A stretch of DNA of 64,000 nucleotides from Candidatus Viadribacter manganicus (GTDB taxonomy: Bacteria; Pseudomonadota; Alphaproteobacteria; Caulobacterales; Aquidulcibacteraceae). The DNA lies in assembly GCF_001679665.1 (NCBI RefSeq), contig NZ_CP013244.1, positions 186,001 through 250,000 on the forward strand, given 5' to 3'. Under the pieces are notes generated by a model, which had not been told where the DNA came from, ran no database searches, and worked only from the letters and a program-made list of their open reading frames with translations. Both the position numbers and the translations under genes were made by a program. Shown here one piece after another: positions 1 through 8,386 of this stretch (positions are counted from its first letter, which is position 1; the number at the start of each line of letters is the position of its first letter).

Positions 1-383
1 TCCGAATACGGCGTCGCATGGTCGGCGATATTCAGGATCCGGCCATCCACGCCTATAAAGATGAGATCGAGAGAAGACGGTGTATTGTGCATCCAGAACG
101 TCGCATTCTCCGGCGTCTGGAAGTGAAAGAGCATCCCGCGGTCGTCAGGCAACGGCGCGCGGAACATCAGACCCTGATTGCGTTCCGCCTCATCGTCCGC
201 GATTTCGACATTGAACCGCACCGAGCCGCTATGCGTTTCGATGGTGAGGACCTCTGTTGGAGCATTCACGCCCACCGATTGGCCGCTCTGGCCGCTCGGG
301 CCTTCAGCTGCCTGCGGCGCACACGCGCCGAGCGCCAATACGGCGCCAAGCATGGCAACTCGGAAAACGTGGACCAGAGACAT
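1..383 (-). CDS. DUF192 family lipoprotein (partial, C-terminus beyond window)
   Basis: The first 127 codons are present and the 3' end runs off the window edge. The protein begins with a lipoprotein signal ending LALGAC, with the lipidated Cys at residue 21. It continues into a typical DUF192 domain: a beta strand around IETHSGSVRFNVEIA, the block ERNQGLMFR, then GMLFHF and FWMHNTPSSLDLIFI. DUF192 proteins are small envelope or secreted proteins without an agreed biochemical role. The start is the ATG at 383, which gives a complete signal peptide. It lies just downstream of tRNA-Glu on the same strand and may share its transcript. Family assignment is firm; function is unknown. Confidence 0.85.
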   Translation of the reverse strand, partial: MSLVHVFRVAMLGAVLALGACAPQAAEGPSGQSGQSVGVNAPTEVLTIETHSGSVRFNVEIADDEAERNQGLMFRAPLPDDRGMLFHFQTPENATFWMHNTPSSLDLIFIGVDGRILNIADHATPYS

Positions 384-434
384 CGGGCACCCCTTAAGTG
401 GGGTCTCTCTAGCACGTGGCGCGGGGCGGGAAAG

Positions 435-509
435 TGGCAGGCCCTAGGGGAGTCGAACCCCTCTTTCCTGGTTGAAAACCAGGCGTCCTAACCGATAGAC
501 GAAGGGCCC
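435..509 (-). tRNA. tRNA-Glu (anticodon TTC)
   Basis: Read on the minus strand, a 7-bp acceptor stem (GGGCCCT with AGGGCCT, G-U at the first pair) encloses a D arm, an anticodon stem CCTGG/CCAGG with loop TTTTCAA (anticodon TTC), and a T arm GGGGTTCGACTCCCC. The 3' CCA is encoded (435-437). All arms of a standard glutamate tRNA are present. In this lineage charged tRNA-Glu serves translation only, since heme precursors come from the glycine route (hemA is at about 32 kb). Confidence 0.96.
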
Positions 510-538
510 GCGAAACCCGGTGTTCGCGGGGAAGCGGC

Positions 539-567
539 CATATAGAGGCGCCCGGACGGGCTGGCAA
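539..567 (-). promoter_or_regulatory. Promoter of tRNA-Glu
   Basis: On the minus strand TTGCCA (562-567) and TATATG (539-544) are separated by exactly 17 bases. The predicted start site would lie about 23 bases before the mature tRNA end. This is a good sigma-70 match for an alphaproteobacterium, and its position fits a stable-RNA promoter. Confidence 0.6.
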
Positions 568-614
568 GCGGCCTTGGAAGCATCCTTCGAAGGCCCTGCC
601 CCGCCGCCTGCGGT

Positions 615-2408
615 CTAGGCCTCGGCCAAATCGACGATTTCCACCTCGGCGCGGACGTTGCCGTTCCACTCATTGCGCTTCACCCGCACCGCGGCGTGGT
701 AGATCACGTCTTTCTTCATCAGCGCTTCGCCAAGGGGGCTCTTCATCGCGCGAAATGCGATGCCGCTGACCCGGGCGCCGCGTGCGTCCTCCAAGGTGAA
801 GCGGACGTGTTCGTCCTTCACGAGTTTCGCGAAGGATACCCTTACGTCGGTCAGCGCCAACACCGGCTCGGGGTGACCTTGGCCATAGGGTCCTATCTGC
901 TCGAGCGCGTCGATCAACGCGACGTCCACCGCGCCCACGCCACTCATCGCATCCACGGTAAGCGCGCGCGCCTCACCGGCCGCAGCTGCGAGTTCTCCTG
1001 CAAGCCGCTCGGAGAGAAATTCCTTTAGAGCTTCGACCTTGTCCCATTCCACGGTGAGGCCCGCCGCAGCTGCGTGCCCACCACCATTGATCAACAAACC
1101 CGCCTCTTTGGCCGCGGCAACCGCCGCGCCGAGGTTGACGCCCGGCGTCGAGCGACCGGAGCCCTTGGCCGGTTCGTGTTCGCTGACGCCGCCAAGCACG
1201 ATCGTTGGTTTGTGAAGCCGGTCCTTCAAACGGCCGGCGGCGATGCCGATCACGCCCGGGTGCCAGCGATGCGAGCCAACGATGATGACCGAACGATGTT
1301 CGGCTTCCGCTATTGCGGCCGTCTCGGCTTCCGCGAGCATTTCGGCTTCGCGCTGGCGCCGCTCCGCATTAAGCGCCTCGAGCGTTGCAGCGAGCTCACG
1401 GGCCTCTTCCGGATCCTCAGTCGATAGAAGACGCGTTGCGAGCGATGCGTCACCGACGCGACCACCTGCATTGATGCGTGGACCCAAAATGAAGCCAAAA
1501 TCGTAGACCGTGGCTGAACCTTTGCGGCCGGCGCTCTCCGCGAGCGCCACCATGCCAATATTCTTGCCGTTGCGCAAAATCTTGAGGCCTTGGGACACGA
1601 TCGCCCGATTGAAGCCCGTCAAAGGGGCAACATCACAAACGGTGCCGATGGCGGCGAGATCCAACATCTGGATGATATCGGGAAGATGGTTCGAACCGGG
1701 TGAACCGCGACGACGCGCTTCGCGATTCACTGCAGCCAGCGTGACGAGCACGACGCCAGCGGCTGTGAGCGCGCCCTGCCCGGAAGTGTCATCCAATCTG
1801 TTCGGATTGACCACCGCGCGAGCTTTCGGTGGCGGGCCGCCCATCAGGTGGTGGTCAAGAACAACAACTTCGAGGCCAATCTGCGCGGCGGCGTTCAACG
1901 GCCCTTCAGCTGCGGCGCCGCAATCAACCGTGATGACGAGATCAACGCCTTCCGCCTTCAGTCGTTCGAATGCCAGAGCAGAGGGGCCGTAGCCCTCCTT
2001 CATCCGATCCGGCACGTAAATTTTGAGATCGCGACCGCGCGCGCGGAAATATCTCACGAGTTGCGCACCGCTGGAACCGCCGTCGACATCGTAGTCTGCA
2101 AACACCGCACATGAGCGGCCCGCGACGATCGCATCCTCGATGACACGCGCCGCCTCATCCATGTCAGCGAAACTCGACGGATCGGGAAAATGCGTCTTCA
2201 GAGTCGGGAAGAGGAAGGCTTCCGCGTCCTCAAGGCCAATACCGCGCGCCGCCATCAATCGCGCGGCGATCTCGGGCAACGAAAACTGCCGCCTGAATGC
2301 TTCCACCAAGCCGAGATCAGCTTCGCGCGTGCGCCAGCGCCTGCCGGTGAGCGATCGCTCGACACCAAGGAATGCGCCGCCCGTTTCTAACTTTCTTGCG
2401 GCGCTCAT
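615..2408 (-). CDS. recJ: Single-stranded-DNA-specific 5'-3' exonuclease RecJ
   Basis: A 597-residue RecJ. The DHH phosphoesterase domain shows DYDVDG (105-110), the TVDCG block (160-164) and the VVVLDHH motif (DHH 185-187), all manganese ligands. A DHHA1 domain follows with GGGHAAAAGL near residue 440, then the C-terminal OB-like domain. RecJ degrades 5' single-stranded ends in RecF-pathway recombination, mismatch repair and base-excision repair. Length is usual for the family. The gene lies 119 bp downstream of glpX on the same strand, and that gap holds two short perfect inverted repeats. It is probably the last gene of an aminotransferase-hom-glpX-recJ transcription unit. Confidence 0.96.
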   Translation of the reverse strand: MSAARKLETGGAFLGVERSLTGRRWRTREADLGLVEAFRRQFSLPEIAARLMAARGIGLEDAEAFLFPTLKTHFPDPSSFADMDEAARVIEDAIVAGRSCAVFADYDVDGGSSGAQLVRYFRARGRDLKIYVPDRMKEGYGPSALAFERLKAEGVDLVITVDCGAAAEGPLNAAAQIGLEVVVLDHHLMGGPPPKARAVVNPNRLDDTSGQGALTAAGVVLVTLAAVNREARRRGSPGSNHLPDIIQMLDLAAIGTVCDVAPLTGFNRAIVSQGLKILRNGKNIGMVALAESAGRKGSATVYDFGFILGPRINAGGRVGDASLATRLLSTEDPEEARELAATLEALNAERRQREAEMLAEAETAAIAEAEHRSVIIVGSHRWHPGVIGIAAGRLKDRLHKPTIVLGGVSEHEPAKGSGRSTPGVNLGAAVAAAKEAGLLINGGGHAAAAGLTVEWDKVEALKEFLSERLAGELAAAAGEARALTVDAMSGVGAVDVALIDALEQIGPYGQGHPEPVLALTDVRVSFAKLVKDEHVRFTLEDARGARVSGIAFRAMKSPLGEALMKKDVIYHAAVRVKRNEWNGNVRAEVEIVDLAEA

Positions 2409-2418
2409 TGTGTCACTA

Positions 2419-2454
2419 CCGAATCATTCGGGGCCATCGCGCAAGCATTGCGCG
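2419..2454. repeat. Two adjacent short inverted repeats between glpX and recJ
   Basis: A 13-base palindrome CCGAATCATTCGG (2419-2431) is followed after six bases by a 7-3-7 stem-loop CGCGCAA-GCA-TTGCGCG (2438-2454). They lie between the glpX stop and the recJ start, the first ending about 10 bases upstream of the recJ ATG. There is no U-tract, so an intrinsic terminator is unlikely. An operator or an RNA stem controlling recJ is possible. The symmetry is seen directly; the role is conjecture. Confidence 0.35.
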
Positions 2455-2527
2455 GAGGTTCACGCTCCCCAAGCCCCATGTCGAGATGAGATGCCTTATC
2501 CCCAGTCCCAGCCGCTCCGTTTGCGGC

Positions 2528-3481
2528 TTATTGCGCTCGTTCGCGCGTCTTCAGTTCCATGCTCGCGCCTGAGGCGCAGTTGAGCACCAAGGTGTGCGTC
2601 TGCACCTCACCTTTCCTGATGCGAACACCCTCCAGCAGCGATCCCGACGTAACGCCTGTGGCTATGAACACAGCGGCGCCGGACACAAGATCGTTCAAAT
2701 CGTAACGGCGCTTCAGCTCCTCGATGCCGGCCTGCTGCGCCCGAACGCGCTCCTGATCATTGCGAATAACCAAACGACCCTGGAATTGGCCGCCGACGCA
2801 CTTCAATGCCGCGGCCGCTAACACGCCCTCAGGTGCGCCACCCGAACCCAAGTACATATCGATGCCAGTCTCAGGCTTGGTGCAATGGATAACTCCGGCG
2901 ATGTCACCGTCGCCGATCAAAAAAACCTTCGCCCCACTGCCGCGAAGCGACTCGATGATGGCGCCGTGCCGCGGACGATCTAGGACGCACACACCAATCT
3001 CACTGGTGGTCACACCCTTGGCCTTTGCTAACGCTTTCACGTTTTGGGCGGCGTCTTCATCGAGGTCGATCACGCCGTCCGGAAACCCCGGACCAATCGC
3101 AATCTTGTCCATGTAGGTGTCAGGCGCGTGCAGGAGGCCACCTTTGGGCGCTACAGCGATCACCGACAGCGCGTTTGGCTTTGCTTTGGCAGCTAAAGTG
3201 GTGCCCTCTAACGGATCGAGAGCAATGTCGAGTTCGGGTCCCTTCCCACCCCCGACGCTTTCACCCACGAACAGCATCGGCGCATCGTCGCGTTCACCCT
3301 CGCCGATGACGACGCGTCCTCTAATCGCAAGTGCATTTAGCGCTGCACGCATAGCATCAACGGCGGCCTGATCGGCTGCACGTTCGTCGCCTCGCCCAAC
3401 AAGCTTTGCCGCCGCAATGGCGGCATTGATCGGCGCGCGCGCGATCGCCAATGCCAGTTCGTCGGTGATGATATCGCTCAT
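2528..3481 (-). CDS. glpX: Class II fructose-1,6-bisphosphatase GlpX
   Basis: A 317-residue GlpX-type fructose-1,6-bisphosphatase, which makes fructose-6-phosphate in gluconeogenesis. Family blocks visible are VIGEGERDDAPM, ALDPLEGTT (metal and substrate site), GDGDIAG and the GSGGAPEGV loop. An in-frame extension upstream of the chosen ATG is possible but is low-complexity and lies inside hom; the ATG at 3481 starts the family's usual N-terminus (MSDIITDEL). That ATG overlaps the hom stop as ATGA, implying translational coupling. A gluconeogenic enzyme behind an amino-acid gene is a conserved alphaproteobacterial neighbourhood rather than a pathway link. Confidence 0.95.
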   Translation of the reverse strand: MSDIITDELALAIARAPINAAIAAAKLVGRGDERAADQAAVDAMRAALNALAIRGRVVIGEGERDDAPMLFVGESVGGGKGPELDIALDPLEGTTLAAKAKPNALSVIAVAPKGGLLHAPDTYMDKIAIGPGFPDGVIDLDEDAAQNVKALAKAKGVTTSEIGVCVLDRPRHGAIIESLRGSGAKVFLIGDGDIAGVIHCTKPETGIDMYLGSGGAPEGVLAAAALKCVGGQFQGRLVIRNDQERVRAQQAGIEELKRRYDLNDLVSGAAVFIATGVTSGSLLEGVRIRKGEVQTHTLVLNCASGASMELKTRERAQ

Positions 3482-4773
3482 GATCGACCCCACCGCGCGC
3501 CTGAATGTTCGACGGGCATCAACAATGGCGGCTCGGCGCAAACGTCCAACGCTTCTATGGCCCTGACCGCCAATTCCATGCGCGGACGTGCACACGTTTG
3601 GGTAGTCAGCACAATCGGCACCGCGGGCCCGCCGTGCACGGGCATTTGCAGGAAACTTTCGATTGAGATTTCTTCGTGCGCTAAGCGATCAGAGATCGCA
3701 GCCACAACACCCGGACGATCCTGCACCATCAAGCGCAGATAATAGCGTCCGCGCTCGGTCGGGGACCCGCGCGGCGCCTCGGCGAGTTGGGCCAAGGGTT
3801 TACCAAACGCGAAACCCGCGCGCCCTTCTGCAAGATCAATCAAATCGGAAGCAACCGAAGCAGCCGTCGGCCCCTCTCCAGCGCCACGCCCAATAAAAGT
3901 CAGTTGACCTGATGGTTCGGCGTCCACGACAAGCGCGTTGAGTGACCCGCTCACATTTGCCAGCGGATGATCGTAAGACAGCAATGCGGGGCGCACGTGC
4001 ATCTCGACGGCGCCATCCGCGAGTGCGCCTTTCGCAATCAGCTTGATTCGATAGCCGAGTTTACCCGCGAGCCTGATATCGGTGAGCGTCACACGCTCAA
4101 TGCCCTGGATCTGGACGTGACCGTAGTCTGGGCGCGTGCCAAATGCGATAGCCGAAAGAATGGTAAGCTTATGCGCGGCGTCGAAGCCACCAACGTCGGT
4201 GGTGGGATCGGCCTCCGCGTAACCCATCGCTTGGGCCTCAGTGAGCACCGCCTCGAACGAACGTCCCGAGTTTTCCATCTCGGTTAGAATGTAGTTGCAC
4301 GTGCCGTTCAGAATGCCAGCAACGCTGCTTGCACGTGAACCTGCAACACTCTCCTTGAGAGCTTTCACCATTGGCACACCGCCGCCTACGGCAGCCTCGA
4401 ACAAGAGCTTTGCGCCTGTGCGCTCCGACCGTTCGACCAAGTGCGCGCCGTGAAGCGCAACGAGCGCCTTGTTCGCCGTCACTACGTGCGCACCGCGCGC
4501 CAGTGCAGTTTCTACGGCGACCTTCGCGGCGCCATCAGCGCCGCCGATGAGTTCTACAAACACGTCAACACTCGGATCCGCCGCTAGGGCCACCGGATCG
4601 TCAAACCAGCGGTAGGGCGTAAGATCGACGCCCCGATCTTGGCCAGCATTCCGCGCGGAAACAGCAACCAGCTGCATCTTCTCATTGAGCCGAGACGCGC
4701 CGTCCGCAAATAATTTCACAACGCCGCGTCCAACAGTGCCCAGTCCGGCTATTCCGACGCGAAGCCTTGTCAT
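3478..4773 (-). CDS. hom: Homoserine dehydrogenase
   Basis: A 431-residue homoserine dehydrogenase (aspartate semialdehyde to homoserine, for Thr and Met). The N-terminal Rossmann fold carries GLGTVG (10-15). The catalytic domain has GILNGTCNYILTEM and the following GYAEADPTTDVGG substrate segment. A C-terminal ACT domain begins near residue 345 with MVQDRPGVVAAIS, so feedback by threonine is likely from family knowledge. The start lies three bases after the stop of the upstream aminotransferase, and its stop overlaps the glpX start. Confidence 0.96.
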   Translation of the reverse strand: MTRLRVGIAGLGTVGRGVVKLFADGASRLNEKMQLVAVSARNAGQDRGVDLTPYRWFDDPVALAADPSVDVFVELIGGADGAAKVAVETALARGAHVVTANKALVALHGAHLVERSERTGAKLLFEAAVGGGVPMVKALKESVAGSRASSVAGILNGTCNYILTEMENSGRSFEAVLTEAQAMGYAEADPTTDVGGFDAAHKLTILSAIAFGTRPDYGHVQIQGIERVTLTDIRLAGKLGYRIKLIAKGALADGAVEMHVRPALLSYDHPLANVSGSLNALVVDAEPSGQLTFIGRGAGEGPTAASVASDLIDLAEGRAGFAFGKPLAQLAEAPRGSPTERGRYYLRLMVQDRPGVVAAISDRLAHEEISIESFLQMPVHGGPAVPIVLTTQTCARPRMELAVRAIEALDVCAEPPLLMPVEHSGARWGRS

Positions 4774-4776
4774 CGC

Positions 4777-5979
4777 CTACTCCGCGTCCGCCGCGGCGGC
4801 GTTCGACTGCAAGAATTTCTTCAGATTGCGGGCAGCTTGGCGAATGCGCTGCTCGTTCTCGACCAAAGCAATGCGAACGAAGCCATCACCGTACTCGCCG
4901 AAGCCCGCGCCCGGCGCGACAGCGATCTCTGCACCTTCCATAAGGCGCTTTGAGAACTCCACCGACCCCATGTGTTTGAACTGCTCAGGCAAAGGCGCCC
5001 AAACGAACATTGATGCGCCTGGTTTGGGAAGCGTCCAGCCGGCCTTTGCAAAGCTTTCAAGCAGAATATCCCGGCGCTGCTTGTAGGCGGTGCGCATCTC
5101 TTCGACGCAATCTTGCGGGCCATTCAGCGCCGCGGCGGCGGCAACCTGGAGCGGTGTGTAGGCGCCATAATCCAGATATGACTTCACGCGCGCGAGCGCA
5201 GCAATCAGGCGTTCATTGCCAAGCGCGAACCCAACCCGAAAACCTGCCATCGAGTAGGTCTTCGAGAGCGTGTTGACCTCCACGGCCACGTCCAACGAAC
5301 CTGGAACCTGCAGCACTGATGGCGGCGGATCACCCTCAAAATAGATCTCTGAATACGCCATGTCGGAAAGCAGAAACATGTCATGTTTCTTCGCCATCGC
5401 GACGGCGTCTTTGTAAAAATCGAGATCAGCCGTCTGGGCGGTCGGGTTGGCGGGATAGCACACAACCATCGCGATCGGCGGCGGCACGGAATGGCGTACG
5501 GCGCGATCAATGCCACGGAGATATTGCTCCGGTGAGTGCGCCTCGATCGAGCGGATGACGCCACCGGCCATGATGAAGCCGAATGCATGGATCGGATAGG
5601 AAGGATTGGGCGAGATGATCACATCGCCAGGGGCGGTGATCGCTTGCGCGAGATTTGCGAAGCCCTCCTTTGATCCCAGCGTCGATATGATCTGTGTGTC
5701 GGGATTCAGCTTCACGCCGAACCGGCGATCATAATAGCCCGCCATGGCTCGGCGCAGGCCCGGGATGCCGCGGGACGCCGAATAGCGGTTTGTGCGTGGC
5801 TTTGCGGCTGTCTCGCAAAGTTTGTCGACGATGTGCTGAGGCACCGGAAGGTCCGGATTGCCCATGCCGAAGTCAATGATGTCGACGCCCCGACCACGTA
5901 GGCGCGCCTTGAGCTTGTTGACCTCCTCGAAAACGTACGGAGGCAGACGGCGAATTTTGTGGAACTCTGCAGAACTCAT
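4777..5979 (-). CDS. PLP-dependent class I aminotransferase (AlaC-like)
   Basis: A 400-residue fold-type I aminotransferase. It shows the N-terminal IIDFGMGNPDLP, the RYSASRGIPGLRRA segment, CYPANPTAQ, the aspartate of SDMAYSEIYF and the PLP lysine in NTLSKTYSMAGFRVG (Lys240). It is closest in feel to the AlaC/YfdZ glutamate-pyruvate aminotransferase group, although the homologous gene beside hom is often annotated as a methionine or LL-diaminopimelate aminotransferase. The position directly before hom suggests a role in aspartate-family amino acids. Substrate cannot be settled from sequence alone. Confidence 0.85.
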   Translation of the reverse strand: MSSAEFHKIRRLPPYVFEEVNKLKARLRGRGVDIIDFGMGNPDLPVPQHIVDKLCETAAKPRTNRYSASRGIPGLRRAMAGYYDRRFGVKLNPDTQIISTLGSKEGFANLAQAITAPGDVIISPNPSYPIHAFGFIMAGGVIRSIEAHSPEQYLRGIDRAVRHSVPPPIAMVVCYPANPTAQTADLDFYKDAVAMAKKHDMFLLSDMAYSEIYFEGDPPPSVLQVPGSLDVAVEVNTLSKTYSMAGFRVGFALGNERLIAALARVKSYLDYGAYTPLQVAAAAALNGPQDCVEEMRTAYKQRRDILLESFAKAGWTLPKPGASMFVWAPLPEQFKHMGSVEFSKRLMEGAEIAVAPGAGFGEYGDGFVRIALVENEQRIRQAARNLKKFLQSNAAAADAE

Positions 5980-5997
5980 TAGCGCACGCGCGTGCGC

Positions 5998-6312
5998 TTA
6001 GTAGGGGTTGTGCGAGTTGCGGGTCGCTTCGATGTCCCGTCGCGCCTCGTCGAGAAACGTCTGGGGATCTTCCGCCACCGCCGGCTCTTGCGCACGCGGG
6101 TTGCTCTGAGCCGCCGCGCGAGCTTGCAAAAGATCGGCCTCGACGGCGCGCCAATGTGCTGCAGTCGTGTTGGCGGACGTGCCGCCCTCCGGGACCTCAC
6201 GCAGGCTCGGGAAACCCTCGGCGTTGGCCCATTCCGGCGTATCACCGCCAGGCGTGTTCACGCAGCCGCCCAGAGCGATCGCCAATGCCGTAAGGACCAG
6301 GGCTCCACGCAT
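5998..6312 (-). CDS. Small predicted lipoprotein
   Basis: A 104-residue protein with a clear lipoprotein signal: hydrophobic stretch to residue 16 and lipobox LGGC (Cys17). The mature part is short, polar and alanine/glutamate-rich, with a likely helical segment (AAHWRAVEADLLQARAAAQ). It ends 18 bp before the aminotransferase start, so it may be the first gene of that operon. I do not recognise a family. It is divergent from phaC, with 109 bp between the starts. Confidence 0.7.
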   Translation of the reverse strand: MRGALVLTALAIALGGCVNTPGGDTPEWANAEGFPSLREVPEGGTSANTTAAHWRAVEADLLQARAAAQSNPRAQEPAVAEDPQTFLDEARRDIEATRNSHNPY

Positions 6313-6421
6313 CGATAGTCTTCCTGGGCGCGATTCCGGCCCTAACTTGTGTTTATACCAGAGCCTGCCTTTGCGCCACCATGCGAAGCGGCATTACAAT
6401 CGCGCCAATAGGGAGAATCCG

Positions 6422-8386
6422 ATGACGGATACCGAGGGCGCAAAGCCGCCCACAGACGGCGCAGAACCGGTCAAACCGGCGCCGAAGCGGCCACGCAAAC
6501 GCGCCGCCAAGCCGAAGGCGCAGGCGCAACCGGCGCCCGTTAGTGAGGCGCCACAGCCCGCTGCCAAGGCGCCCGTCCCGACGCCCCCTCCGCTCAACGA
6601 GATCATTATGGGGCAGACGGCCGAGAGTCTGGCCGCTCTCTCCGCCAACCTGACCCAAGCGATGACGCGCGCGAACACCGCGATCTCAACCGCATTCGTC
6701 GAGCAATCTAAAGAAGCCGCGCATTGGCAACCCGACCCACTCGGCATGCAAGTCGCGCTCAATGACGTCTGGTCGCATCTCGCATCGCAGCCGGAAACTC
6801 TGCGCGAAGCACACGCCAACCTTTGGCAACGCTACGCCGACATTTGGCAGAAGCACGCCGCCTACATGCTGACTGGCGCAGCGCCGGATGAGGGCCCAAT
6901 TCGCGACAAGCGCTTCAAGGACCCCGAGTGGCGATCGAATCCGGCCTTCTCGATGCTACGAGAATCGTATTTGGCGACAGCCGAGTTCATCACCGATCTG
7001 GTCAACCGCACGGACGGCGTCGACGAGGCGACCAAGCGCAAGGCGACATTCTACATCAAGCAGGCGGTAGATGCCGCATCGCCTTCAAATTTTCTAATGA
7101 CAAACCCAGCGGCGCTGCGCGCAATGTTTCAGACGGGCGGAGAGAGCCTGCTTAAGGGTGTCGAAAATCTCGCCGAAGACTTGAAGCGCGGCAAAGGCAA
7201 CCTTGCCATCTCGCAGACCGATATCAACGCCTATCGCGTTGGAGAAAACGTGGCGACCACACCGGGCAAGGTGGTTTTCCGCAATCGTGTGTTCGAATTG
7301 CTTCAATACAATCCCACAACCGAGAAAGTTCACGAAGTTCCGCTGCTGATCTTCCCGCCCTGGATCAACAAATTCTACATCCTCGACCTGCAGCCCAAGA
7401 ACTCGATGATCAAATGGCTCACCGACAAAGGTCATACCGTATTCTTGGTTTCCTGGGTCAACCCCGCCGCCGATATGGCTGAGGTCGGCTTTGAAGATTA
7501 TCTTCGCGAAGGCATTTACGAGGCTGTCGAGGCGGTCACGAAAGCCGCTGGCGTCGATCGCATGAACACTGTGGGCTACTGCGTCGGCGGCACGCTGCTG
7601 GCGGCAGGCCTCGCGCACATGGCGAAGAAGAACGACAAACGCATCCAGAGCGCGACGTTCTTCGCGAGCCAAGCTGATTTCAAGTTAGCTGGCGAATTGC
7701 TGGTCTTCTCCGACGAACAGGGCATAAAGTTTCTCGAAGATAAAATGGATCAAGCTGGCGGCGTGCTCGACGCGCAGACGATGGCTGATACTTTCAATTC
7801 GCTGCGGTCAAACGATCTCGTGTGGAACTATGTTGTCGACAACTACTATATCGGCAAGCAACCGCCACCTTTCGACCTTCTCTATTGGAATGCGGATCAA
7901 ACCCGCATGCCGAAGGCATTGCACCTCTTCTACTTGCGCGCATTCTATCGCGACAACGCGCTCACTGAAGGCAAACTCAAGCTCTTAGGCGAGACACTCT
8001 CCCTCAAAGATGTGACGATCCCAATCTTCATGCAAAGCTCAAAGGAAGATCACATCGCACCCGCCGCCAGCGTCTATCGCAGCGCTCTCTCGTTCGGAGG
8101 GCCGGTTGAGTACATCATCGCAGGCTCGGGTCACATCGCCGGCGTGATCAATCACCCAGCGGCGAACAAATACCAGTATTGGACTAACGCGAACCTCAAG
8201 GGCGCGCTCGAGGATTGGCAGGCGTTCGCTGTTGAGCATCCCGGCTCATGGTGGCCACACTGGGATCAATGGCTCAGCAAGATTAGCGGTCCGGACGTCG
8301 ACGCCCGTCGACCAGGCGATGGCGAGTTGCAGCCGCTTGGCGACGCACCCGGCGAATACGTCAAGGTCCGCTCAAGCGCATCGTGA
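6422..8386 (+). CDS. phaC: Class I poly(3-hydroxyalkanoate) synthase PhaC
   Basis: A 654-residue class I PHA synthase, which polymerises 3-hydroxyacyl-CoA on carbon-storage granules. An Ala/Pro/Lys-rich N-terminal tail (about 1-55) precedes the family N-terminal domain. The alpha/beta-hydrolase core has the lipase-like box GYCVGG with nucleophile Cys387, the aspartate in SSKEDH (Asp543) and the histidine in GSGHIAGV (His571). The start ATG has AGGGAG upstream; a longer upstream in-frame extension would overlap the divergent lipoprotein. Possible promoter: TTGCGC at 6372 and TTACAA at 6395, 17 bp apart. The stop overlaps the next gene's start as GTGA. phaA, phaB and phasin genes are not in the window. 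Confidence 0.96.
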   Translation: MTDTEGAKPPTDGAEPVKPAPKRPRKRAAKPKAQAQPAPVSEAPQPAAKAPVPTPPPLNEIIMGQTAESLAALSANLTQAMTRANTAISTAFVEQSKEAAHWQPDPLGMQVALNDVWSHLASQPETLREAHANLWQRYADIWQKHAAYMLTGAAPDEGPIRDKRFKDPEWRSNPAFSMLRESYLATAEFITDLVNRTDGVDEATKRKATFYIKQAVDAASPSNFLMTNPAALRAMFQTGGESLLKGVENLAEDLKRGKGNLAISQTDINAYRVGENVATTPGKVVFRNRVFELLQYNPTTEKVHEVPLLIFPPWINKFYILDLQPKNSMIKWLTDKGHTVFLVSWVNPAADMAEVGFEDYLREGIYEAVEAVTKAAGVDRMNTVGYCVGGTLLAAGLAHMAKKNDKRIQSATFFASQADFKLAGELLVFSDEQGIKFLEDKMDQAGGVLDAQTMADTFNSLRSNDLVWNYVVDNYYIGKQPPPFDLLYWNADQTRMPKALHLFYLRAFYRDNALTEGKLKLLGETLSLKDVTIPIFMQSSKEDHIAPAASVYRSALSFGGPVEYIIAGSGHIAGVINHPAANKYQYWTNANLKGALEDWQAFAVEHPGSWWPHWDQWLSKISGPDVDARRPGDGELQPLGDAPGEYVKVRSSAS